Shown here piece by piece: positions 15,896-23,911 of a stretch of 64,000 nt of DNA. The notes under the pieces are model-generated. The model worked only from the letters and a program-made list of their open reading frames with translations. It was not told where the DNA came from and did not search any database. The DNA comes from Methyloversatilis discipulorum. Lineage in GTDB: Bacteria; Pseudomonadota; Gammaproteobacteria; Burkholderiales; Rhodocyclaceae. Position numbers and translations under genes: made by a program. Where the stretch lies: contig NZ_JADMJL010000016.1 in assembly GCF_018780585.1 (NCBI RefSeq), forward strand, positions 62,001 to 126,000, read 5' to 3'. Numbering within the stretch: the first letter of the stretch is position 1; every line of letters starts with the position of its first letter.

Positions 15896-17695
15896 ATGTT
15901 CCGGTCACTTGCATGGCGGCCCGGTCGAGCGTCGACGCGCGGGCAGGGCGCAGCGGTGAGCCCGCGCGACGCGGCGCCGCAGACGCCACGCCTGCCCGAC
16001 TGGCTGACGCGCGTACGGCCCTGGCTGCTGCTGTGCGTGCTGGCCAGTCTGCACGGCCTGCTGTGGATCGGCGATGACTTGACGGTGGCGCGGGTTGCAC
16101 TGCTGTCGCACATCGGCCTGCTGCTGATATGGCAGCCTCTGGTCGGCGCGCAGAGCAGGCTGAACGCCCGCGCCCTGATCCTGCTCGCCGTCGCGGTGCT
16201 TGCGATGGTCGTGTTCTATGGGCCGGCGGTGCTCAGCCTGTGGATGCTGCTGCTGGCCGGCCTGGTCGGCGGCAAGGTGTTCTTTTCGACCTCGCGCGGG
16301 CCGCGCATCTATTACCTCGGTGCGCTCGCCTATCTGATCACCGCGCTGTTTACCGTCGCCCTGCCGCGCGCGCTGCCGCCCGGGCTGTCACTGCCCGCCG
16401 GCATCGACACCCTGGGCCTGTGGCTGTCGCCGCTGGCGCTGACCGTCATGCTCGCCGTGCCCGGCCACGAACGCGCCGACCGCGACCGCGAAGTGCTGGA
16501 TTTCGTGTCCGGCCTGTTCGTGCTGCTGCTGTTGGCGGTACTGGCGCTGGGCACGCTGGCCGCCATGCTGATCGCTGGCGTCGACTATCTGCGCGCCTTG
16601 CTCGGCACGCTGACCGTACTGGCCGCGATGCTGATGCTGCTCAGCTGGGCGTGGAATCCGCGCGGCGGTTTCGGCGGCCTGGGCGTGGCCTTCACCCGCT
16701 ACGTGCTGTCGCTGGCGCTGCCCTATGAACGATGGCTGGAGAGCCTGGCCGCGCTGGCGGAGGAGGACGGCCGACCGGAGGATTTCGTCGCCCGTGCCGC
16801 CAATCGCCTGTCGGCACTGCCGCTGGTTGCCGGCGGCGAGTGGCGCACGCGCGGCGGCGGCCGTGCGCATGAAGGTCAGTTCGGTCGACGCGGTGCCCAG
16901 CGCTACGACTTCGAGCACCCGCTGCTCGAACTGGCCATCTTCACGCAGCGGCCGCTGTCCGGTGGGCTGGTGTGGCATTTCAATCTGCTGGTGCAACTGC
17001 TCGGCCAGTTCTATCAGGCCCGCCTGCGCGCCGAGGAACTGCGCCGCCTGAGCTACCTGTCGGCCATCCATGACACCGGTGCGCGCCTCACGCACGACGT
17101 GAAGAACCTGCTGCAGTCGCTGAACACGCTGTGCTACGCCGCGCGCGAAGCCGACGGCCCGGACGCGGCGGAGCGCGCCAACGCGCTGCTGGCGCGCCAG
17201 TTGCCGGTGATCACCGCGCGGCTCGAAGCGACGCTCGACAAACTGCGTCGGCCGCAGCCGGCCGACGGCGAATGGATGCCGGCGCCGGAGTGGCTGCAGT
17301 CGATGTCCGCCCGTTTCGCCGGTCACGGCGTGACGGTCGAGGGCGCCACCGAACCCGACCTGTGGCTGCCCGGCGCGCTGTATACGACGGTCGCTGAAAA
17401 CCTGATCGCCAACGCGCTGCACAAGCGGCAGACCGAGCCGGGCATCGCCATCGTGATGCGGCTGGGTGGCGAGCGCCTGTCGGTCGAGGACAGCGGCAGC
17501 GTGATTGCGCCGGCGCTCGCCGATTCGCTGCTGCGCGAGCCGGTGAGCTCGGCCGCCGGCCTGGGCGTCGGGCTCTACCAGGCGGCCAAGCAGGCGCAGG
17601 CGGCCGGCTTCGCGCTGCGGCTGGACCACAACCACGAGGGCTGCGTGCGCTTCGCGCTTGAGCCGGCGCCGCGTCCGCTCAGTGCGCCGGGCTGA
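15896..17695 (+). CDS. Membrane sensor histidine kinase (PrsK-like)
   Basis: 599 residues. The N-terminal half has about seven membrane segments (about 45-250). A soluble, GAF-like region follows, then a H-box with LTHDVKNLLQSLNTL (H400), an N-box AENLIANAL (about 501-509) and a G-box GLGVGLYQAAKQA. The HDVKN type of H-box and the membrane layout resemble the PrsK kinases of PEP-CTERM/exosortase systems. A PEP-CTERM protein occurs at 25.4-25.9 kb, but no prsR regulator is adjacent. A GTG 61 nt downstream is an alternative start. The 3' end overlaps the convergent DUF1499 gene by 17 bp. Confidence 0.8.
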   Translation: MFRSLAWRPGRASTRGQGAAVSPRDAAPQTPRLPDWLTRVRPWLLLCVLASLHGLLWIGDDLTVARVALLSHIGLLLIWQPLVGAQSRLNARALILLAVAVLAMVVFYGPAVLSLWMLLLAGLVGGKVFFSTSRGPRIYYLGALAYLITALFTVALPRALPPGLSLPAGIDTLGLWLSPLALTVMLAVPGHERADRDREVLDFVSGLFVLLLLAVLALGTLAAMLIAGVDYLRALLGTLTVLAAMLMLLSWAWNPRGGFGGLGVAFTRYVLSLALPYERWLESLAALAEEDGRPEDFVARAANRLSALPLVAGGEWRTRGGGRAHEGQFGRRGAQRYDFEHPLLELAIFTQRPLSGGLVWHFNLLVQLLGQFYQARLRAEELRRLSYLSAIHDTGARLTHDVKNLLQSLNTLCYAAREADGPDAAERANALLARQLPVITARLEATLDKLRRPQPADGEWMPAPEWLQSMSARFAGHGVTVEGATEPDLWLPGALYTTVAENLIANALHKRQTEPGIAIVMRLGGERLSVEDSGSVIAPALADSLLREPVSSAAGLGVGLYQAAKQAQAAGFALRLDHNHEGCVRFALEPAPRPLSAPG

Positions 17696-18089
17696 GTGCG
17701 GCGTGCAGCGCGTCAATGCGTTCCCGGTTCACGCCGAAGTCGTAATGACCGCTGCGCGCGCCGCTGCGGAAGCGGATGACGCGCGCATCGGCATCGATGA
17801 CGAATTCCGCGGCGTCCACGAAGCCGAACACGCGCGAGCGGAACTCCGCGGCGATGAAGCCCGGCTCTTCGCGCGTGATCGTGCTGCGCGCTTGTGCGGC
17901 GATCGCTCGGCGCAGTGCGTCCTGTGCCTCGGCCACCGTGCCTGCGAACGGTATCGGTGCCATCTGCGCCTTGCCGGAGGCCTCGGTCGACACGCAGTTC
18001 GGCTTGTCGGGGCAGGGGGTCAGCGCGGGCGGCGCGGCGAGCGCCGCGGCCGAAAGCATTGCGAACACCAGGGCGGGCGTGACCTTCAT
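17679..18089 (-). CDS. DUF1499 domain secreted protein
   Basis: 136 residues. Signal peptide (cleavage near LAA-PPAL), then the DUF1499 signature PCPDKPNCVSTEA and later RVFGFVDAAEFVIDADARVI and RFRSGARSGHYDFGVNRERI. The biochemical role of the family is unknown. It is the last gene of a four-gene overlapping operon (GFA, VOC, peroxiredoxin, DUF1499); its ATG overlaps the peroxiredoxin stop. Confidence 0.88.
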   Translation of the reverse strand: MKVTPALVFAMLSAAALAAPPALTPCPDKPNCVSTEASGKAQMAPIPFAGTVAEAQDALRRAIAAQARSTITREEPGFIAAEFRSRVFGFVDAAEFVIDADARVIRFRSGARSGHYDFGVNRERIDALHAALSPAH

Positions 18090-18664
18090 GGCTGTCCTCG
18101 TGCGCGCAGCCAGTCGACGACGTCGGCCGCATTGCGGTCTGGCGGGAACACCGGGTAGAACACCTTGACGATGCGCGCCGCGTCGGCGATCAGCGTGAGC
18201 CGGCGGTACAGCAGGCGACCGTCGACCTCGAACACCGGCAGTGACAGTGCGTCGCGCAGCGCGAGGTCGCTGTCGCTGAGCAGCGGGAAGGGCAGATGCA
18301 GACGCGTGGCCGCCTCGCGCTGATAGTCGCTGTCCTGCGTGCTCAGGCCGAACACGCCGGCGCCGAGCGCCGCCAGTTCGGTGTGGTGATCACGGAAGGC
18401 GCAGGACTGCGGCGTGCAGCCGCGCGCGCCGGGTATCGCGTCCCAGCCCTCGGGCAGCGGAACGCCGGGGCGGCCGGTCATCGGGTAGATGTAGATTACC
18501 TGCAGGCCGGGCAGCGTCGACAGCTGCACCGTGCGGCCGTCGGTCGCCGGCAGCGCGAGCGCCGGCAGGCGCAGGCCTTCGAGGTGGGTGGCAGCGCCGT
18601 CGTCGGTTGGCACCGGCAGGTCGGCGGGGAGTGTGGTCAGCTGCGCGGTCAGCGGGGCGGTCAT
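18086..18664 (-). CDS. Peroxiredoxin (Bcp/PrxQ-like)
   Basis: 192 residues. Thioredoxin-fold AhpC/TSA domain with YIYPMTGRPGVPLPEGW and GCTPQSCAFRD. Aligned with Bcp/PrxQ (C-T-x-E-A-C-x-F-R-D), C83 is the peroxidatic and C88 the resolving cysteine, an intramolecular CxxxxC pair. It should reduce peroxides using thioredoxin. The ATG overlaps the upstream VOC stop (ATGA). The insertion GVPLPEGWDAIPGA before the active site is longer than in typical Bcp proteins. Confidence 0.85.
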   Translation of the reverse strand: MTAPLTAQLTTLPADLPVPTDDGAATHLEGLRLPALALPATDGRTVQLSTLPGLQVIYIYPMTGRPGVPLPEGWDAIPGARGCTPQSCAFRDHHTELAALGAGVFGLSTQDSDYQREAATRLHLPFPLLSDSDLALRDALSLPVFEVDGRLLYRRLTLIADAARIVKVFYPVFPPDRNAADVVDWLRARGQP

Positions 18665-19083
18665 TCCGGCAGTTCCCAGTGCGGATTCCAGGCCACCTCC
18701 CACAGATGGCCGTCGGGATCGGCGAAGTAGCCGGCGTAGCCACCCCAGAAGGTGTCGCGGGCGGGCTTGACGATGCGGCCACCGGCGGCCTTTGCTTCCG
18801 CCATCAGCGCATCGACCTCGGCTTTCGACGCGACGTTGTGCGCCAGTGAGAAGCCGGCCGGGTCGGCCGCGCCGGCGGTGATCCCGGCGTCGTGGGCGAG
18901 GCTGGTGCGCGGCCACAGCGCGAGCTTCAGCCCGGGCTGCAGATCGAAGAAGGCCACCGCGCCGTGTTCGTGCTCGGCGCCGACGATGCCCTCGGTCGAC
19001 CAGCCCAGGCCGTCGCGGTAAAAGGCGACGGCGCGCACCAGGTCGTCGGTGCCCAGCGTGATCAGCGTGATGCGCGGCTTCAA
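18661..19083 (-). CDS. VOC-family (glyoxalase-like) protein
   Basis: 140 residues from a TTG start overlapping the GFA stop (TTGA); the upstream extension in this frame is a GFA shadow. It starts KPRITLITLGTDDLVRAVAFYRDGLGW and ends YAGYFADPDGHLWEVAWNPHW, the two halves of a single VOC fold. VOC proteins include glyoxalases, dioxygenases and antibiotic-resistance proteins; this one has no assigned substrate. Its place between a formaldehyde-activating-like protein and a peroxiredoxin suggests a detoxification role (inference). Confidence 0.85.
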   Translation of the reverse strand: MKPRITLITLGTDDLVRAVAFYRDGLGWSTEGIVGAEHEHGAVAFFDLQPGLKLALWPRTSLAHDAGITAGAADPAGFSLAHNVASKAEVDALMAEAKAAGGRIVKPARDTFWGGYAGYFADPDGHLWEVAWNPHWELPE

Positions 19084-19439
19084 AGTGCGCGCCCGTCGTA
19101 GTGCTTCACCGGCAGCGATTCGATGTCGACGTCGTCGAGACAGCGCACATTGATCGCCGCGCTCTGCACGCCGTCCGGCCGCGTACCCTCGCCGAATGGG
19201 TGGATGCCGCAGTGCGGACAGAAGCGGTGCTTGATCACGTGCTTGTTGAACGAGTAGCTCGCCATGTCGGATTCGGACGTCTTCAGTTTCAGCGCCGCGC
19301 GTGGCACGAACCACATCAGCGCGCCCTTGCGCCGGCAGATCGAACAGTTGCAGGCGACGACGCCCGTCAGTTCACCGCCGAGCTCGCGATCGATCTCGAA
19401 GGCGATCCGCCCGCAGTGGCAGCTTCCGGTGTAGTTCAT
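19080..19439 (-). CDS. GFA-family (glutathione-dependent formaldehyde-activating-like) protein
   Basis: 119 residues from an ATG preceded by AAGGAG. Zinc-ligand motifs of the GFA/CENP-V fold are intact: GSCHCGRIAFEI, ACNCSICRRKG and FCPHCGIHPF. Founding members were proposed to help formaldehyde react with glutathione, but most relatives have no proven activity. It heads the four-gene overlapping operon that continues with VOC, peroxiredoxin and DUF1499 genes. Confidence 0.88.
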   Translation of the reverse strand: MNYTGSCHCGRIAFEIDRELGGELTGVVACNCSICRRKGALMWFVPRAALKLKTSESDMASYSFNKHVIKHRFCPHCGIHPFGEGTRPDGVQSAAINVRCLDDVDIESLPVKHYDGRAL

Positions 19440-19513
19440 GCAGGACTCCTTGCAGTGCGGCCCGGTGTTCGCGATCGAAGCGTCGGGCCGATGAGCTTCA
19501 ATGTCAGCAGACC

Positions 19514-19921
19514 CTAGAGCAATTCCTTCGGGATGTTGCCGCCGTTCTCGGCGAGCTTCTGCAGCACGGTCTTGTGCAGCCACATATTCATCTGCGCCGA
19601 GTCGCCCATCTTGTCCTGCGGGCAGCCCAGTTCGGTCGCCAGCGTCTTGCGTGCGGCCAGGCTGCTGTCCAGGTCGAGCAGCTTCATCAGATCGACGATG
19701 GACACCTTCCAGTTCAGTTTCTGCGAGTTGGCCGCAGCCAGTCCTTCGAGCTTGGACACCACATCGACCGCCGAAATGGCGACCGGTGCAGGGGTGACCG
19801 GTGCGGCGGGTGCGCTGGCAGGTGTCGGCGCCGGTGCGGGCGCAGAGGGCGCGGCGGCAGCGGGTGCTGCCTCCTTCTTGCCGAAACCGAGCTTTTCCAG
19901 AATGGTGTTGAACAGGCCCAT
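19514..19921 (-). CDS. DUF3597 domain protein
   Basis: 135 residues. A short N-terminal segment (MGLFNTILEKLGFGKKE) is followed by an Ala/Pro-rich linker (about 18-50) and a conserved C-terminal helical domain with LNWKVSIVDLMKLLDLDSSL and GDSAQMNMWLHKTVLQKLA. This is the DUF3597 arrangement, in which the folded C-terminus resembles a LysM-associated helical module of unknown function. It stands alone, separated from the GFA operon by 74 bp. Confidence 0.85.
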   Translation of the reverse strand: MGLFNTILEKLGFGKKEAAPAAAAPSAPAPAPTPASAPAAPVTPAPVAISAVDVVSKLEGLAAANSQKLNWKVSIVDLMKLLDLDSSLAARKTLATELGCPQDKMGDSAQMNMWLHKTVLQKLAENGGNIPKELL

Positions 19922-20107
19922 GACGGATTCCTCTCTATGCAGGTGAGTGAAGCCCCCGGAGGTGCGCGTGAAGCCGGGCGGAGCGCCCGGTGTCGGGCGT
20001 GGGGGCGGGCGATGCATCCGGCGTGAGGCCGGGTCAGGCGGGTTCATGCTAACAGCCTTGCGCGTCGACCGTCACCCTGCAGCGCGGCCCGTCGTGCAGG
20101 CCTGCCT

Positions 20108-20515
20108 TCAGTCGCTGGGCATCGCGCTCATGTCCATGTACGACAGTTCCCAGATGTGGCCGTCCGGGTCTTCGAAGCCGTGGCCGTACATGAAGCCGAG
20201 ATCCTGCGGCGCACGTCGCACCGCGCCGCCCGCGGCTTTCGCCTTTGCCACCAGTTCATCGACCGCCGCCCGGCTATCGCGCGACAGGCAGACCAGTACC
20301 TCGGTGCTCCTGTGTGCGTCGGCGATCGGCTTGTCGGTGAAGCCGGCGAAGAAGGGCTCGGTCAGCAGCATGACGTAGATGGTGTCCGACACCACCATGC
20401 AGGCGGCCTTGTCGTCCGAGAACTGCGGATTGAAGTTGAAGCCGAGCGCGGCGAAGAAAGCCTTCGAGCGTTCGAGATCCTTGACCGGCAGATTGACGTA
20501 GATGTGCTGGGGCAT
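20108..20515 (-). CDS. VOC-family protein (lactoylglutathione lyase-like)
   Basis: 135 residues. It starts MPQHIYVNLPVKDLERSKAF, typical of the VOC subgroup annotated as extradiol dioxygenase or glyoxalase-like, and ends GHGFEDPDGHIWELSYMDMS. ATG chosen after a purine-rich GAGGAGAAGC site. There is no substrate evidence. It is one of two intact VOC proteins plus one decayed copy within 6 kb. Confidence 0.87.
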   Translation of the reverse strand: MPQHIYVNLPVKDLERSKAFFAALGFNFNPQFSDDKAACMVVSDTIYVMLLTEPFFAGFTDKPIADAHRSTEVLVCLSRDSRAAVDELVAKAKAAGGAVRRAPQDLGFMYGHGFEDPDGHIWELSYMDMSAMPSD

Positions 20516-20622
20516 GTGCTTCTCCTCGATTGGGCGGCGGGGCATCCGCCGCATTGCAGGGTCGACGAAGCAGGCGCGCGCGAATCGACAGGCCGGCCTC
20601 TCGGTCCTTCATCTCCGGATGG

Positions 20623-20862
20623 TCAGGGCTTCGTTGTGCGCGGTGCCCACGCCATATTCATGTACAGCGTGTCGCCTTCCAGCTCGTCCAGCATCTGTGC
20701 CAGGCGCTTGCGCTTCGTCGCGTCGAGCCGGGCGCGGGCGATCCAGCCGAGATAGTCGTTCTGCTGGTAGGGCGGTCGCGCCCTGTAGGCGGCCCACAGT
20801 CCGCGCGCATCGAGCGCTGCGCGGACGAAATCGGGCATCGGGTTGGGCGGGCGCTTCAGCAT
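20623..20862 (-). CDS. YdeI/OmpD-associated family small protein
   Basis: 79 residues, ATG preceded by AAGGAGG. The segment RPPYQQNDYLGWIARARLDATKRKRLAQML matches the C-terminal helical YdeI/OmpD-associated (bacteriocin-protection) module, in which a tyrosine-rich patch is followed by basic residues. Here the module stands alone with a short leader (KRPPNPMPDFVRAAL). Function unknown; family members were linked to polymyxin or antimicrobial peptide resistance in enterics. Confidence 0.7.
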   Translation of the reverse strand: MLKRPPNPMPDFVRAALDARGLWAAYRARPPYQQNDYLGWIARARLDATKRKRLAQMLDELEGDTLYMNMAWAPRTTKP

Positions 20863-21101
20863 GCATCCTCCTTCGCCGGGCAGGGTTGATCGGATGAGTG
20901 CCGACGGCGCTGCACTGCTTCGCCGCGAGGGCATACTCCCCAGCGAGTGCCGTGTGGTGCAGCGATTGTTCCGCAGGCGGCGCATGAACGCTGCATGCGC
21001 AGGCGTGCGGCCATCGATAGGAAGCCATGCAGTTGCCGTCGGACCGGTGAGCAGACCTCGCGCCGGATCAGCCGACGGTGGCTGCCGCAAGGGAGCGAAC
21101 C

Positions 21102-21551
21102 GTGGAGTCACAGGACGACGTACTGGTCGCCAATCGGGTGATGCTGGTGCATTTCGACAGCTACAGCACCGCGCTCGTGTTCGCGAAATGGAACGATACG
21201 CTGCTGCTGCCGGCACCGCTTCCGCCGTCGGCCGAAATGATGTCCGCGCCCGCCGCCGACGCGGCGGACGACGGCGAGGCAGTGAAAGCAGCGGCCATCG
21301 CACGGCTGGGCCTGAACCCGGCCGAAGTGGTGCGGGCCGGCGATTTCAATCACTGGGTGTCGACTGCAGACGGCCCGGTCAGGGTGCATCTGCTGCGCTT
21401 CACCACCTTCGAGGCGCCCAAGGCCGCACTCGAACCGCACGGCGGCGTGTTCCGGCCGATCAGCGCGCTGCGCGGCGGCACGCCGGTGGAACTGCTGCTG
21501 GCGCGCGAGGTGTTCAATCTGATCGTCGGCGCGGGCGGCGGCAGAGCCTGA
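21102..21551 (+). CDS. Hypothetical protein
   Basis: 149 residues from a GTG with AAGGGAG 6 nt upstream; an ATG 24 nt earlier lacks such a site. The sequence (VMLVHFDSYSTALVFAKWND, later FNHWVSTADGPVRVHLLRF and AREVFNLIVGAG) looks like a genuine soluble protein with alternating beta strands. I do not recognise a family. It has no signal peptide or membrane segment and stands alone between divergent and convergent neighbours. Confidence 0.65.
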   Translation: MESQDDVLVANRVMLVHFDSYSTALVFAKWNDTLLLPAPLPPSAEMMSAPAADAADDGEAVKAAAIARLGLNPAEVVRAGDFNHWVSTADGPVRVHLLRFTTFEAPKAALEPHGGVFRPISALRGGTPVELLLAREVFNLIVGAGGGRA

Positions 21552-21647
21552 ACTGGGGTGCGAGTTGCGACACGCGACCAACGTCGCCATCGGCTGCACG
21601 TGCGTGTTGGCGCTTTCGGTCGCGCTCGATCACTCGTCGGCGGGTTC

Positions 21648-21674
21648 TTGTAGGAGCGGTCTTCTGACCGCGAC
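21648..21674 (+). repeat. REP-like palindromic element
   Basis: TGTAGGA followed by GCGGTC-TTCT-GACCGC, a hairpin with a TTCT loop. It is the same design as the elements at 31.1-31.4 kb (GGGGTC-TTCT-GACCCC). It lies in the gap between the hypothetical gene and the convergent hydrolase gene, a typical REP position. Confidence 0.7.
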
Positions 21675-21704
21675 CCGGCAGAGAAACCGCGCCGGCCTCA
21701 ACTA

Positions 21705-22508
21705 TCAGGGCGCCATCGCCGCAACGAAGCGCACGATTTCCTTATTGACGATGTCCGGATGCGTCACCGGCGCCATGTGCCCCAGCCCGGCGAATTCGAC
21801 CACCTTCACCTTCGGCAGCCGCGGGATCAGCGCTCGTGCCACCGCGTGCACCGACTCGGGCGACGACGCGCCGAGCATGTAGAGCACGGGCATATCCAGC
21901 GCGGCGAACGCATCAAGCGGCGTCGGCTCGGTGGTCAGCGCGTGCGCCCAGCGCCGCACATTGCGCATCGATTCCGCGACCGGCTGTTGGCGCTGCTCGG
22001 GCATCGCCGCAAGGCTGCCGTCGCCCATCCAGTAGTCGATAAAATGGCGGGCCGCCTCGTGCAGGTCGCCGGCTTCCAGCGCAGCCACCGATGCCGCTAC
22101 TGCAGCGTGTATGCCCTCGGTGCCGTTCGGCTGCGGTTGCTGCGCGTCGACCACCGCGAACAGTGTGGGCTCGTAGATCGCCAGCGCGCGCACGCGCTCC
22201 GGCCAGGTCAGGGCGGCGATCAGCGCCACCGCGGCGCCGTAGGAGTGGCCGACCAGCACGAAGGATTCGCCCGCCTGATCGAACACCGGCGCGAGGAAAT
22301 CGACTTCGTCGCGCAGCGCGATCCGGCTGTCCGAAGGCCAGTCCGGACTGCGGCCGGCGCCATACAGGTCCGGCGCGAGCACCCGGTGACGGGCGGACAG
22401 CGCGTCGCCCAGGTCGCGCCACTGCGACGACGTGCTCGCGTTCGCATGCAGGCAGATCACCGCCGGACCGGTGCCGGTCGTGCGGACATGCGGGGTGGCC
22501 GTGGTCAT
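21705..22508 (-). CDS. Alpha/beta-fold hydrolase
   Basis: 267 residues. The oxyanion-region motif is CLHANASTSSQW, the nucleophile elbow is LVGHSYGAAVAL (S89), and the C-terminal GLGHMAPVTHPD supplies the catalytic His. It is close in layout to epoxide hydrolase/haloperoxidase-type esterases with a helical cap (about 125-190). Substrate unknown. It may be cotranscribed behind the azoreductase gene (31-bp gap). Confidence 0.88.
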   Translation of the reverse strand: MTTATPHVRTTGTGPAVICLHANASTSSQWRDLGDALSARHRVLAPDLYGAGRSPDWPSDSRIALRDEVDFLAPVFDQAGESFVLVGHSYGAAVALIAALTWPERVRALAIYEPTLFAVVDAQQPQPNGTEGIHAAVAASVAALEAGDLHEAARHFIDYWMGDGSLAAMPEQRQQPVAESMRNVRRWAHALTTEPTPLDAFAALDMPVLYMLGASSPESVHAVARALIPRLPKVKVVEFAGLGHMAPVTHPDIVNKEIVRFVAAMAP

Positions 22509-22539
22509 CGCGCGCTCCGCCGGGGGATCGCAGCCGTGG

Positions 22540-23175
22540 CTAGAAGGTCGCCGCCATCGCCCGGGCCCGTGCTGCTGCCTCGGCGCGCGAACCGGCGTCG
22601 ACCTCCGGGCCGTACAGCGTCTTCTGCACGACGATGTGGCCGACCTCGGTGATGCCGACCATGCGCAGCCACAGGTCGAGATACTGGCGCTGCAGATCCC
22701 ACTCCGACGACTTCAACGCATCCGGCGCATCACCCACCTCCACGCCGCGCGCCAGCACCAGCATCGCCTTGCAGTGGCCGAGCGTACCGAGCTGGCCGCG
22801 TTCGTCGAAGGTGAACAGCAGGTCTTTCTGCGACACCACGTCGATCAGGTGCTTCAGCTTGTACGGAATGGAGTAGTTCCACATCGGTGCGCTGATGACC
22901 AGCCGGTCCGCCTTCTGGAAGCGCGCCGCCAGCGCCCGGATCTGCGCCCAGGCCGTTGCCTGTTCGTCGGTCAGCGGCGTACCGGTGAGGCCGGCGTACT
23001 TCGCATCCAGCGCCGCGCCGTCGAATTCGGGCATAGCCTCGGACCACACGTCCAGCACATCCACCGTGCCGTCGGGGTGCGCCGCCTGCCAGGCGTCGAT
23101 GAAGGCGCGCGCGACCTCAATGGAGGCCGAGCGCTGTTTGCGGGGGGAGGATTCGATGTGGAGGAGGTGGGGCAT
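22540..23175 (-). CDS. azoR: FMN-dependent NADH:quinone reductase/azoreductase
   Basis: 211 residues, the normal AzoR length. The flavodoxin-like fold shows LLHIESSPRKQRSASIEVA (phosphate-binding loop for FMN), APMWNYSIPYKLKHLIDVV and LVLARG, followed by TLYGPE. AzoR reduces quinones and azo compounds with NADH using FMN and counters thiol/quinone stress. An ATG with weak purine-rich sequence upstream was chosen at the family start point (MPHLLHIESS). Confidence 0.92.
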   Translation of the reverse strand: MPHLLHIESSPRKQRSASIEVARAFIDAWQAAHPDGTVDVLDVWSEAMPEFDGAALDAKYAGLTGTPLTDEQATAWAQIRALAARFQKADRLVISAPMWNYSIPYKLKHLIDVVSQKDLLFTFDERGQLGTLGHCKAMLVLARGVEVGDAPDALKSSEWDLQRQYLDLWLRMVGITEVGHIVVQKTLYGPEVDAGSRAEAAARARAMAATF

Positions 23176-23200
23176 GCGGGGCTCCGGAGACGGATCGGGT

Positions 23201-23686
23201 TCAGCCGGCATTCTCAGCCGCGTGACGCCGGCGGCGCAACAGCGCCGCCACCATGATCGCCACGACCACAAGGTTGAGCGCCAGCGCGCCGACACCGAGC
23301 ACATTCACGCCGTGCCACAGGCCGACGATCTCGAACGGTACGTAGATCGCCCCGCTGACGGCGGCCAGCACTTCGGCCCACGCCGCGTGGCGATAGAGAC
23401 CCCAGGCCTCAGCGAAGCGCAGGGCGGCATAGCCCGCCGCACCGACCGCAAGCAGCGTGAGGTTCGTGTTGTCGAGATGGGTGGCCGCGTCGACGAAGAT
23501 GTGCGGATAGGTGGAGGCCGGATTCAGGTGCAGATGCGCCAGAAGACGGAGGGCGGCGTCGTGCAGGCTCGCGTGGACCCACAGCAGCAGGCCCGACGCG
23601 CCGATCAGCGCCAGTACGCCCTTCAGGGCCTCGAAGGTGGCGACGACCGCGAGCGCCCGCCGGTCTCGCGAGGAGGGTGGGTGCAT
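23201..23686 (-). CDS. DUF2127 membrane protein
   Basis: 161 residues with about four membrane segments (VVATFEALKGVLALIGASGLL, NLTLLAVGAAGYAALRFAEAWGL, YVPFEIVGLW, ALALNLVVVAIMVAAL). The conserved ALRFAEAWGLYRHAAWAEVLA and YVPFEI patches match DUF2127. Role unknown. The start MHPPSSRDRRAL follows GGGCTCG; longer readings are Arg/Ala-rich shadows. It lies between the azoreductase gene and the VOC remnant on the same strand. Confidence 0.85.
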   Translation of the reverse strand: MHPPSSRDRRALAVVATFEALKGVLALIGASGLLLWVHASLHDAALRLLAHLHLNPASTYPHIFVDAATHLDNTNLTLLAVGAAGYAALRFAEAWGLYRHAAWAEVLAAVSGAIYVPFEIVGLWHGVNVLGVGALALNLVVVAIMVAALLRRRRHAAENAG

Positions 23687-23696
23687 CGAGCCCGAC

Positions 23697-23903
23697 TTAC
23701 CCGGGCTGATGGCTGACGATACGGAACGTGATGCCATCGCGGTTACGGAAAGGCGCGCCGTCGTGGTGAGCGGGTTTCTCCGGGCGCAGGCCAGGCGGGA
23801 CGTCGCCGCGGCTGCCCTGGCGCAGCGCATCGGTGACCGGTCGGTGGAAGATCATCGCGCGCTCGAAGTCGGACGTGCCGACCATGACATGGGAAAGCAT
23901 CAC
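23697..23903 (-). pseudogene. Decayed VOC-family gene (internal deletion)
   Basis: 68 codons. The first part, MMLSHVMVGTSDFERAMIFHRPV, matches the N-terminus of a VOC subgroup whose full length is about 120-135 residues (LSHVM-x-G-x2-D-x-ERA). The last part, PFRNRDGITFRIVSHQPG, matches the C-terminal FRDPDGNK-x-CVV-H end of the same subgroup. The middle, about half the domain, is missing, and the metal/active-site and DPDG residues are changed (NRDG). This reads as an in-frame deletion remnant; it could still be translated. Confidence 0.6.
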
Positions 23904-23911
23904 GTCGCGCC

